Origin: Paratinospora sagittata
Lineage: Eukaryota > Streptophyta > Magnoliopsida > Ranunculales > Menispermaceae
DNA: 64,000 nt
Assembly: GCA_035771175.1 (NCBI GenBank)
Contig: CM069600.1
Coordinates: 12,714,920-12,778,919 of the forward strand
Direction: 5' to 3'
Positions 1 to 11,100 of this stretch are shown here, piece after piece. Made by a program: the position numbers and the translations under genes. Below the pieces are notes generated by a model that worked only from the letters and a program-made list of their open reading frames with translations, did no database searches and was not told the origin of the DNA. Numbering within the stretch: the stretch's first letter is position 1; each line of letters opens with the position of its first letter.

Positions 1-1634
1 CTTAGCCAATTTTTGCCTCTTTTCTGCTTGGGCTTTTTATACTTCTTTTTTGCCACTTCTTGTACATGTTCTTCTCATTCAAATCCATGACTAATGCATC
101 CAAACACCTAAAAAACAACGCAAAGTAAGTTAATAATTCACTAAAGCATAGATTAAATCAAACTATAAACTAATGAACTAAAATAATGAATAAAAACCAA
201 GTTAATCCTAAGCTAACAAATGTATTAAAACTAACATAAACCTATCAAACTAATGCATGAAATGTCCTAAAACATACCTAAAACATACTCTAAAACCTAT
301 CGAAATATGCAACTATCAGACGCATAAGCAATTGAAGACGCTACTATCTCGTTTCTGTGGTCAATCCATATATTTTCACAAGAAAGAACAGTGAAAATAG
401 ATTTTTAATTCATATTTCCACTAGTTCTTAGTTTTATTTTTCTACTGGAACATATATCAATTTTATTAAAATTATAGAACATTTCTAAAATTATTCTGTC
501 CACATTGACACGTGTAAAATCAGTTCTACTACCATTTTACGACCTTCAACAGGTATTTTACTAAGGTTTTACACGTTCGCAGAGGTCAAGAAAGTAAATT
601 TTACTCACTAAAATCATATATTTAGTTACTAAAAATATTAAATCATATCCAAAAATCATGATCTTATCATCGAAAGGTCCGAAATTAGTATATCTATTTT
701 TCTAAAGTCTCAAACTGGTGTTTCACAGGATTCCAATTCGATTTTATTTGCCGGAAATAATCACAATACTGTTCATTGGAGACATGTATAATTTTACTAA
801 AATTGTCAAACGGTCTCCAAAAATCATGAAATTAGCATCGATGGACTCACAACAGTCCATTCTACCATTCTGTAGCCTTCAACTGGAGTTTCATCGGGTT
901 TCAATATGATTCAAAAGGTCTCCAATATCAAATCTAACTTCCAACAACTATAAAAATTTCAAATGAACAAATAAATGAAATCTAACCACATATTCGGGGT
1001 TTCTACAGTCTAGGAAGTGTTTTACAACCTTTTAAGCAAATTTTCATTCAAGTTGGGTCAAAACCCCAATTTCGAAAACACCGTAAAATAGCTCCTATAG
1101 GAAAAATTACTCCGAGAGAATCGTTGCATCTAGCTTAACTATCAATTTCACGAAGAAATAAAGTGAAAATTACTTACCGGGGGTCCCGATTCGGCAAAAA
1201 TCCTGCGATTCACTTTTCTCCTCCTCTTTCCTTCTCTTTGTTCTTTTTTTTTTTTTTTTTCTCTTTCTCTTCTATTTTTTTTTCACGTTGGAGAGAGTTG
1301 GAGAGAGAGATTAAAAATGAGAGAATGAGATAAGAATCTCATTTAATATCATCCCATGATTTCAAAGCCTCTTAGTTAAACAACTCCCCCGATCAAATTT
1401 CATTAATTCATTAAATCATACTACAATCCACATATTTAATTAGCCAACCCCATTCACCTTACTGAATTTATATTATTCATTTAATAATTTCATTTATTTA
1501 CTAATACTTCTTAAATATAGCATGTATTTTCATACACGCATATATTACCTCTTACGTATAAAATATATGTATTATACATCTCGATATATGCATAATTTAA
1601 TGTATGTATTTAATTAAAACTACGGGGTGTTACA
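1..1634 (-). mobile_element. Partial LTR, left end beyond the window
   Basis: Read on the minus strand the right edge begins TGTAACACCCCGTAG, a typical gypsy-type LTR start, at 1634. The sequence to its left is AT-rich and has no convincing ORF. It includes a T tract near 1238-1262 and, on the minus strand, a GGTAAGT donor-like site at 1172-1178. The other edge is outside the window, so TSD and length cannot be checked. The LTR call is an inference from the terminal motif and from resemblance in layout to the other LTRs here. Confidence 0.5.
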
Positions 1635-1983
1635 GTGCGGATTGAGGTGTCAGTGTGTAGGCGCGTGACAAGGCGGTCGACGCATGTGCACATATCGATT
1701 TGGTCAACACACAAACGGAGGTTGCTCCATCATAGACCAAGTGGTTGGCACACATCTCGAGGTGTAGGCATGGGTGCTCATGATGATGAGGTCAAAGTAC
1801 AGACAGATATAGTCAATGTGCATACTAGTGTGGTCAATGCATGGATCAAAATGGTCAACATGCAATGCACGTATTGAGGTTGTCGACTCGTATATCGAGG
1901 TTGATCTCCGTGCATACAGATGTGGTTGACACGTGTACCAAGTTGGCCGCAAGATCTTTGTTTTGATACCTTGGTATCATAGG
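1635..1983. other. Non-coding flank rich in GTCAAC/TGCAT phrases
   Basis: This stretch lies between two minus-strand LTRs. It repeats loose phrases such as GGTCAACA, GGTCAATGCATG and GTTGACAC at irregular spacing, like a decayed tandem repeat. No ORF with recognisable protein is present. It is probably leader or internal sequence of the gypsy element whose LTR lies at 4127-5574, interrupted by the solo LTR at 1984-3998. Confidence 0.3.
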
Positions 1984-3998
1984 TGTCACGAGCCTTCCCT
2001 CCCCGCCCATTAGGGTGACATCATAACCGGAACAAAGTATTATACACTGTACATACAAGTATACAATATCCTGTCAGCTTTCAAGAATACACAATTCTTA
2101 TAAATTTCGTCAGCATGTCCCCCATAAAATGGACATCTCACACATAAAGTTGGTCACATCAATCAATTCACATATGTATAACCATCCACATTTATATAAT
2201 CATCACCATAATATTAACATGTTACCATAATGTCTCTCATTTTCCATTTTCCATCCATAAGGTCATATTCATATCACCACTCCACTCATCTAAGTGATAA
2301 CATTTACATATAAGATTATATATACATTATCAAAAGTAAACAAGTTTAAAACACTCCCTCCATACATACATCACAAAAGAAGATCTGAAGAGCCTTCTAC
2401 TCTTTCTCGTCTTTCCCTTTCCTTTATGTTTTTACCTGAAATATTGGAGGGGAGTGGGTGAGCTACAAATGCTCAGTGAATATTTCATGTTATGGCAATT
2501 ATATGTATTTATGTAAACATGTAATTTAAAGCATAAAAACGCTTATCAAAACATGTATGCAATGTTCAAATAACATATACATGCTCACAACATACTTTGG
2601 AGATTCCATGCAATATTTTCAACAAATCATGCAAGGTTTTCAATGAAATTCACAATCTCCCACCTTCCAAGTAATAGAGCGGGTCTAACCCTTTGTATGG
2701 CCTCTACAAGGTAACCACAACCTCTAATTACTCAATTCAAAATTCATTTCAAGGATTGATAATCTTGGTTAGGACAGTCTACTGCACAATGAGGTTACAT
2801 ATAACACTCACCCGGGACAAATTTCCAACAGAATGAACTCATGTTTGACTCGCCTTTGCAAGTCTAACATGCTCCAATGCTAAAACATTTCATGAATTGC
2901 AATAAAATACAATGATCAATTCAATACATAACATGCTTACATTCAAATCATTTTCTATCTATAATGCCATATAAAGAAACCAAAACAAAGGAAACACTCA
3001 CAATGGTTTGCACACTAATACCACTCAATTGTACATTTCCAGCACAACATGTCACTTGTGATCATTACACCAGTCACCAAATGTTCAAATTCAGATTTTC
3101 ATCACTGCAATTATGCAATTCAAATTGTTCTTAATCACAATCATCCAGCAAAACATATTTAAATCAACAAAAACTCCATTAATGGAGCTCCAAACCCTCA
3201 GCTGGGGTGGAACATTCCACCATTACAATACCTTAATTTAATAGGATTTCAAACCCAAATCACTTTTAGAATATCAAAGAAACACTTACCAATCAACAAC
3301 ACATCAAATCTTCATCTTTCTAGGATCAAACCCTTATTTTCAGTCATCCAAACCAACCGTCAAAATCTTAGAAAAATTAGATATGTCGAATAACTTGACG
3401 AGAGGAATTTAAATCTTAAATTTCTAGCTCCAAAGGACAAGCCCTTACCTTGGATCTCCCAAGCTCTTTCCTCTCTTTCCGTTTTCGTTCTGCTCCTTTC
3501 TAGTTCTTTCTAGCTCAAATGAGCTGAAAATTTGGGAAAATCATATTTTAAAATCTTAAACCACCTCACCGTCATTTAAAAGAAAAACATTGTCTGATCA
3601 TGAGAAGCGTGCTTCTCCTAAGAAGGAGTGCGCTTCTCCTAAGAAGGAGCGCGCTTCTCCTTCGCCCAAAAAATAGGATTTTGCTAGAACTCGTGAGGAA
3701 CGTGCTTTTCCCTTGACAAGAGTGCACTTCTCTGAAGTTTTTCAAAAACATTGCTCTCGTGTTTTTCACTATGGAAGCACGCTTCTCCCTTAAAAGCGCG
3801 CTTCTCGCTGTTTCAACTTGAAAATTTCATTTTAAGTGCCTATCCAATTGTCCAATTATGGTCTTAGGGTATTAATAACCTATAATACACACAATTACAC
3901 TATTCTAAGACCGTATACACACGTATATGCATATAAATACGACTAATAATACATATAAATCAACTATTATGTTTCACTCTAATGTACATGATGTTACA
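1984..3998 (-). mobile_element. Solo LTR D (about 2.0 kb)
   Basis: On the minus strand it starts TGTAACATCATG and ends GGCTCGTGACA. Flanks are ATAGG (1979-1983) and TTAGG (3999-4003), a 4/5 match to a 5-bp TSD. No internal coding domain is found, so this is most simply a solo LTR. The minus strand holds a donor-like AAGGTAAGG near 3444-3451 and an acceptor-like module at 2436-2479 (CACTGAGC, then GCTCACCC, then ATTTCAG). GC-richer short repeats of CGCTTCTC/AAGGAGCG type lie around 3600-3810. Confidence 0.65.
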
Positions 3999-4109
3999 TT
4001 AGGGGTAAATCTAGGTCTAGTCAAGTTTGTTTAAAAATTTGAGAGTTTTGCATTGATGCCAACAAAAGTGGTATGAAAGGGATTAATCATTCAAATCTAG
4101 GATCTTCAT

Positions 4110-4121
4110 GCTCTGATACCA
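4110..4121 (-). promoter_or_regulatory. Primer-binding site (tRNA-iMet type)
   Basis: The minus strand reads TGGTATCAGAGC, the usual plant LTR-retrotransposon primer-binding site complementary to the 3' end of initiator tRNA-Met. It lies 5 bp beyond the LTR end at 4127, which fixes that LTR as serving as a 5' LTR reading leftward. Confidence 0.85.
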
Positions 4122-4126
4122 AAAAT

Positions 4127-5574
4127 TGTCACACCCCAATTTATAATACAACAACTCATGTAATGTACAAAACAAAAGGGAAAATCGGAGTGCGAGCAAT
4201 CTTAGACATTGACTCAGATATTTATTCATCCTCCATTAATGAATGATGGTACAAAGTATACAACACATTTATATATATATATATATATATATACGAGTAT
4301 GCAACGAAATCTATCAAACTACCTAGATCTAAGTCAACGTTCGTACTTTACGCTCTTCATTCTGCACGTAGCTTTCATTGGCTCTCACTCTAGCCCAAAC
4401 GTTTGAACCCTAGAAAGATAACAACGGGATGAGCTAAAAAGCGCATTGGATCAAACAAATATTCCATGGTTTATGTTAATCAAGAAAGGAATCATCACAT
4501 ATCATCAATAAATATAAAACACAACATCAAATCATACATAATGACAGTTAATCATTATTCAAAGAATAAATACGAAAAGGTAGTTCCAAGCTCTCAAGCT
4601 GAGCGAAAAATCTCAACTGAAGTAGGTAAGGCAGCTTCAGCCCATTATGCCGAGCGCCAGAGTTCATGAATGAAATGGAGATCATCATAGGTACAATATG
4701 GTATAACTTCATGCATGTGAATATATGACAAATAAATACATGCATGAAAAATTTATGGAAAAACATAAAGCACGCAAACCTATGCATTCATCCCCACCTT
4801 GCGAGTCTTTAAAGTTCCTTTGTGAGGATGAATAATATCATGACCATTCCTTCATCCATAGAAGCACCGCGCCACCACGTCTCCGAGAGCAGGAACACAA
4901 CATCGCGACGCATCTCTAGAGCAATAGGGTGAGCCATGGCTAAAAATGGCGCCTTTAAAGGCCTATTTATAGGAAATTCTATGAAGACGTATTCCACTCT
5001 ACAAAGACGTCTTCCTTATGTTTGGCCATACATGTTTTGGCCCTTCTAGGCCTCAATGATGATCGAATATCAATTTAACTCTACATAATTCATGGCCTAC
5101 CTAGGCCCAACCATTCATTATTCATGGCCTATCAACGCCCAATATATGATAATTAATCTTCACATCCCTAACCTCTCAAAGGTTAAATTTGATAATACTG
5201 ATAACCTACCAAGGTCCCATTAATCATACTTGGAGTATATAAAACTTCCAATAGCCTTAGGGATATTATTCATTAACCAAAGTCCAATAATCCTTGATCA
5301 TCCAATATATTTAATCTCAATTGTTTAATCTTTCTCCCAAGGTTCATTATTTTCAATTGAATCCTTATTTATCCTATAAGGTCATTAATCCAAATATCAT
5401 TAAACTTCTTTACTTAAAAGGGTATCAATTAATATTATTAATTGATTTTTAATTACTTGCCAATATTATATGTTCACGAATTGTAGTACAGTATTTTAGG
5501 TTAGTTAAGCAATGTTGTGTTATCTAACCTTGGTTTATTAACTAAGGTTAAGTTTATCCAAACCTAGGGTATCA
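4127..5574 (-). mobile_element. Gypsy LTR B1 (about 1.45 kb)
   Basis: The left edge is TGTCACACCCC (plus strand), the complement of an LTR end. The right edge on the minus strand reads GTAGAG then TGATACCCTAGG, the pattern of polypurine tract then LTR start. 5000-5574 is the close reverse complement of 12648-12760 joined to 23901-24340, so it belongs to the same family as LTR B3. An acceptor-like module lies on the minus strand at 4410-4449. A (TA)n run sits at about 4270-4293. The LTR has a primer site on its left and polypurine sequence on its right. Confidence 0.75.
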
Positions 5575-5581
5575 CTCTACC

Positions 5582-5871
5582 TGTCACACCCTGGGTTGCA
5601 CAGCGTGCCCCCTACCCAGGTGTGGGCGCACCCCCTCGGGGCGAACGCCTAAGCCATTATGGATCCATAATATTGTCCCATCCCGGTACAGCCACCGCCA
5701 CACAAGGACGTCTCTTGTACACGGGATCATTTGTCTGACACTATTCATGAGTGAATAGTACAGGGCCTCCCCCAGAATCGAACTCGAGACCTCCCTTAAG
5801 GAGTCTGATTTCGCATTCTGAGTAACCACTGAGCCAATAAGGGGACACGCTGTGCAACCCAGGGTGTGACA
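5582..5871 (-). mobile_element. 290-bp element J1 with inverted ends and tRNA-like pol III boxes
   Basis: The element starts TGTCACACCCTGGG and ends CCCAGGGTGTGACA; the inverted repeat extends about 26 bp perfectly and about 31 bp with one mismatch. It is flanked by perfect 5-bp TSDs, CTACC at 5577-5581 and 5872-5876. It splits the polypurine tract next to LTR B1. On the minus strand near the start is TGGCTCAGTGGTTA, which fits a tRNA A box, and about 45 nt on is GAGTTCGATTC, which fits a B box. Two relatives lie at 59043-59258 and 61183-61328. It could be a solo LTR of a miniature retrotransposon (TRIM), a SINE-derived element or a short TIR element. The ends and TSD length favour an LTR-type integration. 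Confidence 0.7.
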
Positions 5872-6129
5872 CTACCCCTATGACTTGAACGCGCTGTTCA
5901 AATTTCCCACATCCACTATGGATCCTACTTAACCTGGTGAGGATAAACCCATACAAAACCTCTTACACATGAGGATAAACCTTACAAACACTGTTTCTTG
6001 GTTAAGGAGCTTCCCCAAATGACTTACTAGCCAAATTGAATACAAAGAGTGAGATTGAAAGTTGTTCTTACCAAAAAAACCTTAGAGATACTTGTAGACC
6101 TAAGTGATTTTTCACTTAGTTTTTTCTTA
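5872..6129. other. Remnant with polypurine tract, no gene
   Basis: The first bases restore, on the minus strand, the AGGGGTAGAG polypurine tract interrupted by element J1. The remainder is low-complexity retrotransposon-like sequence with a short internal echo (GAGGATAAACC twice, 5938-5948 and about 5971-5981). I see no coding sequence. Confidence 0.35.
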
Positions 6130-6900
6130 AGTGTTTTGATGCGAACAAACAATATAACAATTGGTGCTAATGTTTGAATCTAGTATATTTCAACACCAAA
6201 GATCAAATCAAAGGAAATACAAGATCAAAGTACTTCAAGTCCTTCAAGCAAAGGATCAACCACATTCAAAGCTTGAACAACTTGAGAGAAAGAAGAAATA
6301 AGAGGTTGAGAGTCTTTGTGTGTAGAATTAGGATGTAGTTTTCCTTAGTTCTAGTTTGCTCAATGACTCTCTTAAATTCATGCATGAATTCATCTTTCTT
6401 TAAAAATGATTTTTAAATATTCAAACATGTTTGATTTATGTTTTTAAAGTATTTCAAACTTGTGTTTGAATCATATTTGCACTTATTTTAATCAAAATAG
6501 CATTTCTACAAAGTTTTCCAAAAACTTATCGATTTAAGTTTTCAAGTTCAACTTGTTTTGAATTTAAACTTGTTTTCTTTGTTTGAAATGATTTCAAAGT
6601 GTTTTAATCATCAAAATGAATGTACTTGAATCATATTTTGATCCCAAATACTATTTCAAACCTTTAAGATTCATCTTTGAAGGATTTGAGTCATTTTGAA
6701 AGGATTTTAAAGAATTTTGAATACTATTTTAATGTTTGTTTAGTGTGGTAGAAACTAAGGTCAGGGCATTCAAGAACTTCAATTATCAATTCATTTTGGT
6801 AACATTATGGCAAAGGATTCAAACTTGAATGACGATGCCCATCTATTTAAGGAGAGTTTTTGGTTGATTTTACGTTTTCTTTTAACCTTTTTTTTTCAAA
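6130..6900 (+). mobile_element. Sirevirus-like LTR fragment K
   Basis: It opens with TGTTTTGATGCGAACAAAC and continues with CAAGATCAA and TTCAAG phrases. These resemble the start of the Sirevirus-type LTR at 12761 (TTTTGATGATCACAAACAAA). The rest is AT-rich and non-coding. No right edge or TSD could be fixed, so this is probably a truncated copy. Confidence 0.4.
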
Positions 6901-6931
6901 AAATTGTGCTCTAGGGAACCAAAGAGTTTGG

Positions 6932-7330
6932 TTTGGCCAGACAAGACCGAGCCGACAATGTTAGGTTTGATATTGCCAATTGAACCTATTTTTTGTTGTT
7001 TTTGTGGTTTTTTCTGTCAATATGAACTTGGAGACATTTCTAGCCATTTTGAAAATGTCTATGGCCTTTCTAACCTTCTTTTAGTGGTAGGGTATCGTTC
7101 TCCACCTATTCTTATGATTTGGTTAACTTGGAAGTTAATCAAATCATTGGAATGAGAGAAGAACGATACCCACCACTCAAATTAGATTGTGAAGTCCATA
7201 GACAACACTAAAATAACTAAAAATATCTTCAATTTCAAAATGGCAAAGGAAAACCCCCAAAATAACAAAAAATATTTTCAACGATACATGATCGAACCTA
7301 ACACTATGGGTTCAATTCCGTTTAGCCAAA
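6932..7330. repeat. Long imperfect palindrome (arms about 190 nt)
   Basis: Left arm 6932-7128 pairs with right arm 7131-7330, with almost no loop; the centre reads GGTTAACTT-GG-AAGTTAATC. I aligned the arms by eye: shared blocks include ATTTTTTGTT, CCATTTTGAAA, GTCTATGG, GGGTATCGTTCT and ATGATTTG, at roughly 70-75 percent identity. A further copy of the AGTGTTAGGTTCGAT phrase lies at about 7367-7385. The RNA would fold into a long hairpin. No transposase is present. Confidence 0.7.
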
Positions 7331-7426
7331 CAAAAACACTTTGTTTAGCCAGACAGGACCAAACCAATAGTGTTAGGTTCGATCATGTCTGGCCAAATTG
7401 ATTTACTCTATTCGTTTGACCAAACC

Positions 7427-7513
7427 AAAAGCTCACCATCACCATTTTTCGTTTATACACATATTTTCTATGTTATATGGAAGCTTGCCATGAAAATGGT
7501 GATGGTGAGCTTT
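7427..7513. repeat. Short hairpin with 22-nt arms
   Basis: AAAGCTCACCATCACCAT...TTTC at 7427-7450 is matched by its reverse complement at 7491-7513 with one bulged T. The loop is about 41 nt. It lies just beyond the larger palindrome. It may be part of the same foldback element or a separate small-RNA precursor; the sequence alone does not decide. Confidence 0.65.
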
Positions 7514-8111
7514 CGATGAGACTTTTTTATTTTGCACAAAAACACACACAGAAAATATGTATTTTCTTACCAAATCAATTAGATTGAGTTAATGCCCAAA
7601 ATCTTTCTCAAGTTGAAAACAATCCAAAAATGCGTGCTCACTACCTGATTGGCTTGGTGTGAGAGTTGAAGAAGAAGAAGAATGTGACTGACGGTGGTGT
7701 GAGGAGGCTTGGAGGGGGTTAGGGTTTAGGAGACAAAGAAAGACAGTGAGAGGTGGGTTGGAGGGTAGTTCAGGTATTTTGAGGTTTTTTGTGGGTAAAG
7801 ATCGCAATAGAATTTGGGGTGGAATAAAATTAGCAAGTGGGTAAGAATAGTGGTATAGTAAGGTATATTTAGAATTTTCCATGAAGAAATCATTAGCATG
7901 TGATCATTTGTGCTAATAAATGACTACCATTATATGTACAATACGTGACATTTAATAGTATCATCATCACAGTTGTTGGGCACGTGCAAGTGACATAAAT
8001 GAGGATGAATAATTGCGACAAAAAAAATCCTTATTAAGGAAAGCTAGCGATAACTAACTCAAAGGTGATAAATCATCAATCAAGATGTTGTGCACGCAAA
8101 TTAGTTACCAC
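7514..8111. other. No gene seen
   Basis: The first part contains a GAAGAAGAAGAAG run (7668-7681) and a GGTTAGGGTTTAGG stretch (about 7718-7731). The second part, from about 7880, leads into the solo LTR at 8112 and appears to be internal sequence of the gypsy element whose 3' end lies at 12314-12647. The minus-strand ORF here is Pro/Ser-rich, has no recognisable domain and is not called. Confidence 0.3.
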
Positions 8112-11100
8112 TGTTGGCCTAATTGGCCTAGCTCAGAGGTGATAAAGCATCACTGAGATTTTAATTGTATTTATCAAGTTTTAAATGAAAAATTAAAATT
8201 ATTTTTAAATGTCCATCAGAATGCTAATATATCTTTCAGGACGCTAATATCTTAACAGTGCCTTCCAAGACTTGGTGAGTCAAGACGCTGATGAAACATT
8301 AGGACGCTGATGATGTTCAAGGTTGAAATGTACTTATTCATCAGGACACATACTTCATCAGTAGCAGCCTCATTTAAGTCAACCTGTGAACTTATCAGGA
8401 CGTTGATTCAAGATAAGCTCGCTAATTGTTTTTCGAGTTTTAATCTTTAAGGACGCTGATAGTTATGAGTTGGAAAAATATCAGAGCGTTGCCTCACTCA
8501 CACTTAAAGACCAACTTAATACCGTTCAGGACGCTGATCGTCCTTCAGCGCACTTATTATTTTTACGAGTTAAGAATATCAAGACGTTTACTCGTTAGTA
8601 GCGCCCTTGTGACTTTTAAATATTTTAAAACAAGGTAGGACGCTAATTGTGTAATCTGAAAAGAATCAGAATATTCGTGAATATTACATTTGCCATTTTC
8701 GTGAAAGATTCTAGCTGTTGTGAGTAAACGATCATTTTGAAATTAAAATTCAAATGACCAACAACTTCATTTCTACTGAGTCTATATATACTAGCACTTA
8801 GACTCAAACCAAACACCAAAAAAATTTGTTGAGCAAATACTTTAGAAAGTTAGTCAAATTTTCAATTTGTTTTCAGAGCTCAAATTGTTTTAGTTTTCAA
8901 AGTGTTTTCTTTGAAACTTAGCTTATTCAAAAGATTTTCTGTCACGACCTATGATCTGTGACATCATGATCGGCACAGATCCCCGTGTATATCCTCCTTC
9001 GATATACATGGCATCCCGATAAGCCTTTTAATATACATCATAATCTCAAATATACAACAATAAACACATAGACATAAATAAGAACATCATTATAAAACAA
9101 ACCCAAAATGACAACCAGAATTTTTTTTTTCTCCAAGTCCACAGTGTTCAAAAGTACAAAAATTATACTTAACCATAAGTAAAAATCCATCTAAATGTTA
9201 AGTATAAACATTAGGTGTTACATAGTACAATTTATCCAAAATAAATGCAGAAAAGTACTAACACCTACGTCAACAGAAGTACGGGAACGCTTTGCAGCTA
9301 AGCTTTCCCCTTCCCCTTCCTATTAGGTCCTGAAAAGATAAGGATGAGGGTGAGCAACAACAATCTCAGTGAATGTTCTATACAAGTGGCAACATATATA
9401 TGCATTTAATTAAAACATTGCAAGATCATTAAAACCATTTAAATAACATGGGTATAAACAAGATTACATACATGCCAATATAATGTATCATGTCATAAAT
9501 AAGACAATGCATACCATTTTATAAACATGCGTATGCAACCTAAACACCTCCTGAGTAAGAATCAATACAAGGGCCTTGTGTGCGTGATACCCATGCCCGA
9601 TCAACTTCTTACTCGTATCTATTAGGATTCCTAGGATTGTATGAACCACAGGATCCGCCCACCAAGATAAGTATCATGCCTAGGTGAATCCTAACATACA
9701 CAACCCATAGAAATCCTATGCAAGGTCCACAATTGAGGATTATCGGTCTGCCCAATAGGATTCCATAAAAATCTCAAGCTTAGGGAATACAATATAACTC
9801 AATTGTTTTCCCAACTGATTATGCTCAAATACAGTTCATGAATTCAATAAATAATGCATACTACATTAGATAAGCATTTAAAACATTTTATACTACAATG
9901 TCACATATAGAAATCACAAGTAAAAGAAACACTCACGACTTGATTGGCTAGACCAAACCAATCCAAATTCCAAGAAGCACTAGAAAGCCACCAATCACCC
10001 CGATGCAACTCAATCCTCAATTGGGTTATTTGTGTTTATTTAGATCAACTACAAATCTTGAAACATACATGGTTTATACAAAACTGAAAATCAGTCCAAG
10101 TATGCTAACCAACCATGTTTAAACCCAAATTAAATGCCAATTAAGATTCTAAAATGGTTCTACACATGAGTCAATCCCATATTGCCCAATTTAACCATTT
10201 AATACCCAATTAACCCACATTTACCCCAATTGAATGCAATATGTTGATCTAACCACTATAATACATGACACTTAATCATAAATAGGGTTAGTTAGACTAA
10301 TTGCAAGCCAATTTGATCAATTGACATCAATTAGGTCAAAATCCCCAAATCATATGAAATTTCTCAAATTACAAGGCCTAGGCCAAAATTGCACTACACC
10401 TAGGGTTTCCAGCTATCAAGATCAGAAAATTGGACCACTATAACTCCACATTTACCCATCTATTCATCATATATTACATGCAAATCCAATGACAAACCCT
10501 AAGTCCAAAATCCTAGGTTTAGGTCAATACACATAACCACTCCAATTTCTTGCTAGAAATTGGGGGTTTTAGCTTCAATAGGTTCCCAATGGCCTCTAAT
10601 CAAACATACATGACATGCAAACCCTAACTCTAAGATCTGTTCTTCCAACACCCTCCACAAATTTCGGGATTCATGGGTTTCACCATTGGGGTTGTTCTAG
10701 GTTAGGAAAGACCATTAGTATCATAAACAAGCATAAAATAGCCTAAACATGTAAACCCTAGGTCAAGAACCCACCAAATCCGGGATTCATATAAACCCTA
10801 GGTCAAAATAAAACTTGCAAACACACATGGAAGAGATAGAAAGAATAAAATGAGGAAGAAATGCAAACCTTAGAGAGGTTTTGGGCAATAATGCACCAAA
10901 CCCTAGCCTTTCCCTCTCCCTTATCTTCTCCCCTTCTTTTCCTCTACTCTAAGCTCCTTTCCCTCTCTTCTAAGTGAAAAATGAGCAAGTGTGCCGAAAA
11001 TTAGAGTGTGGTTGCTTTTATAGAAAAGTTTGGGCCCACAAGAAAAAACCACTTAAAAGGAACAATTTTTTTTTTCTGTTGCAATTACTTTCACTTAGAT

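Noticed and set aside
7589..7882. 97-codon Pro/Ser-rich minus-strand ORF
   Set aside because: Low-complexity composition and no motif; probably chance.
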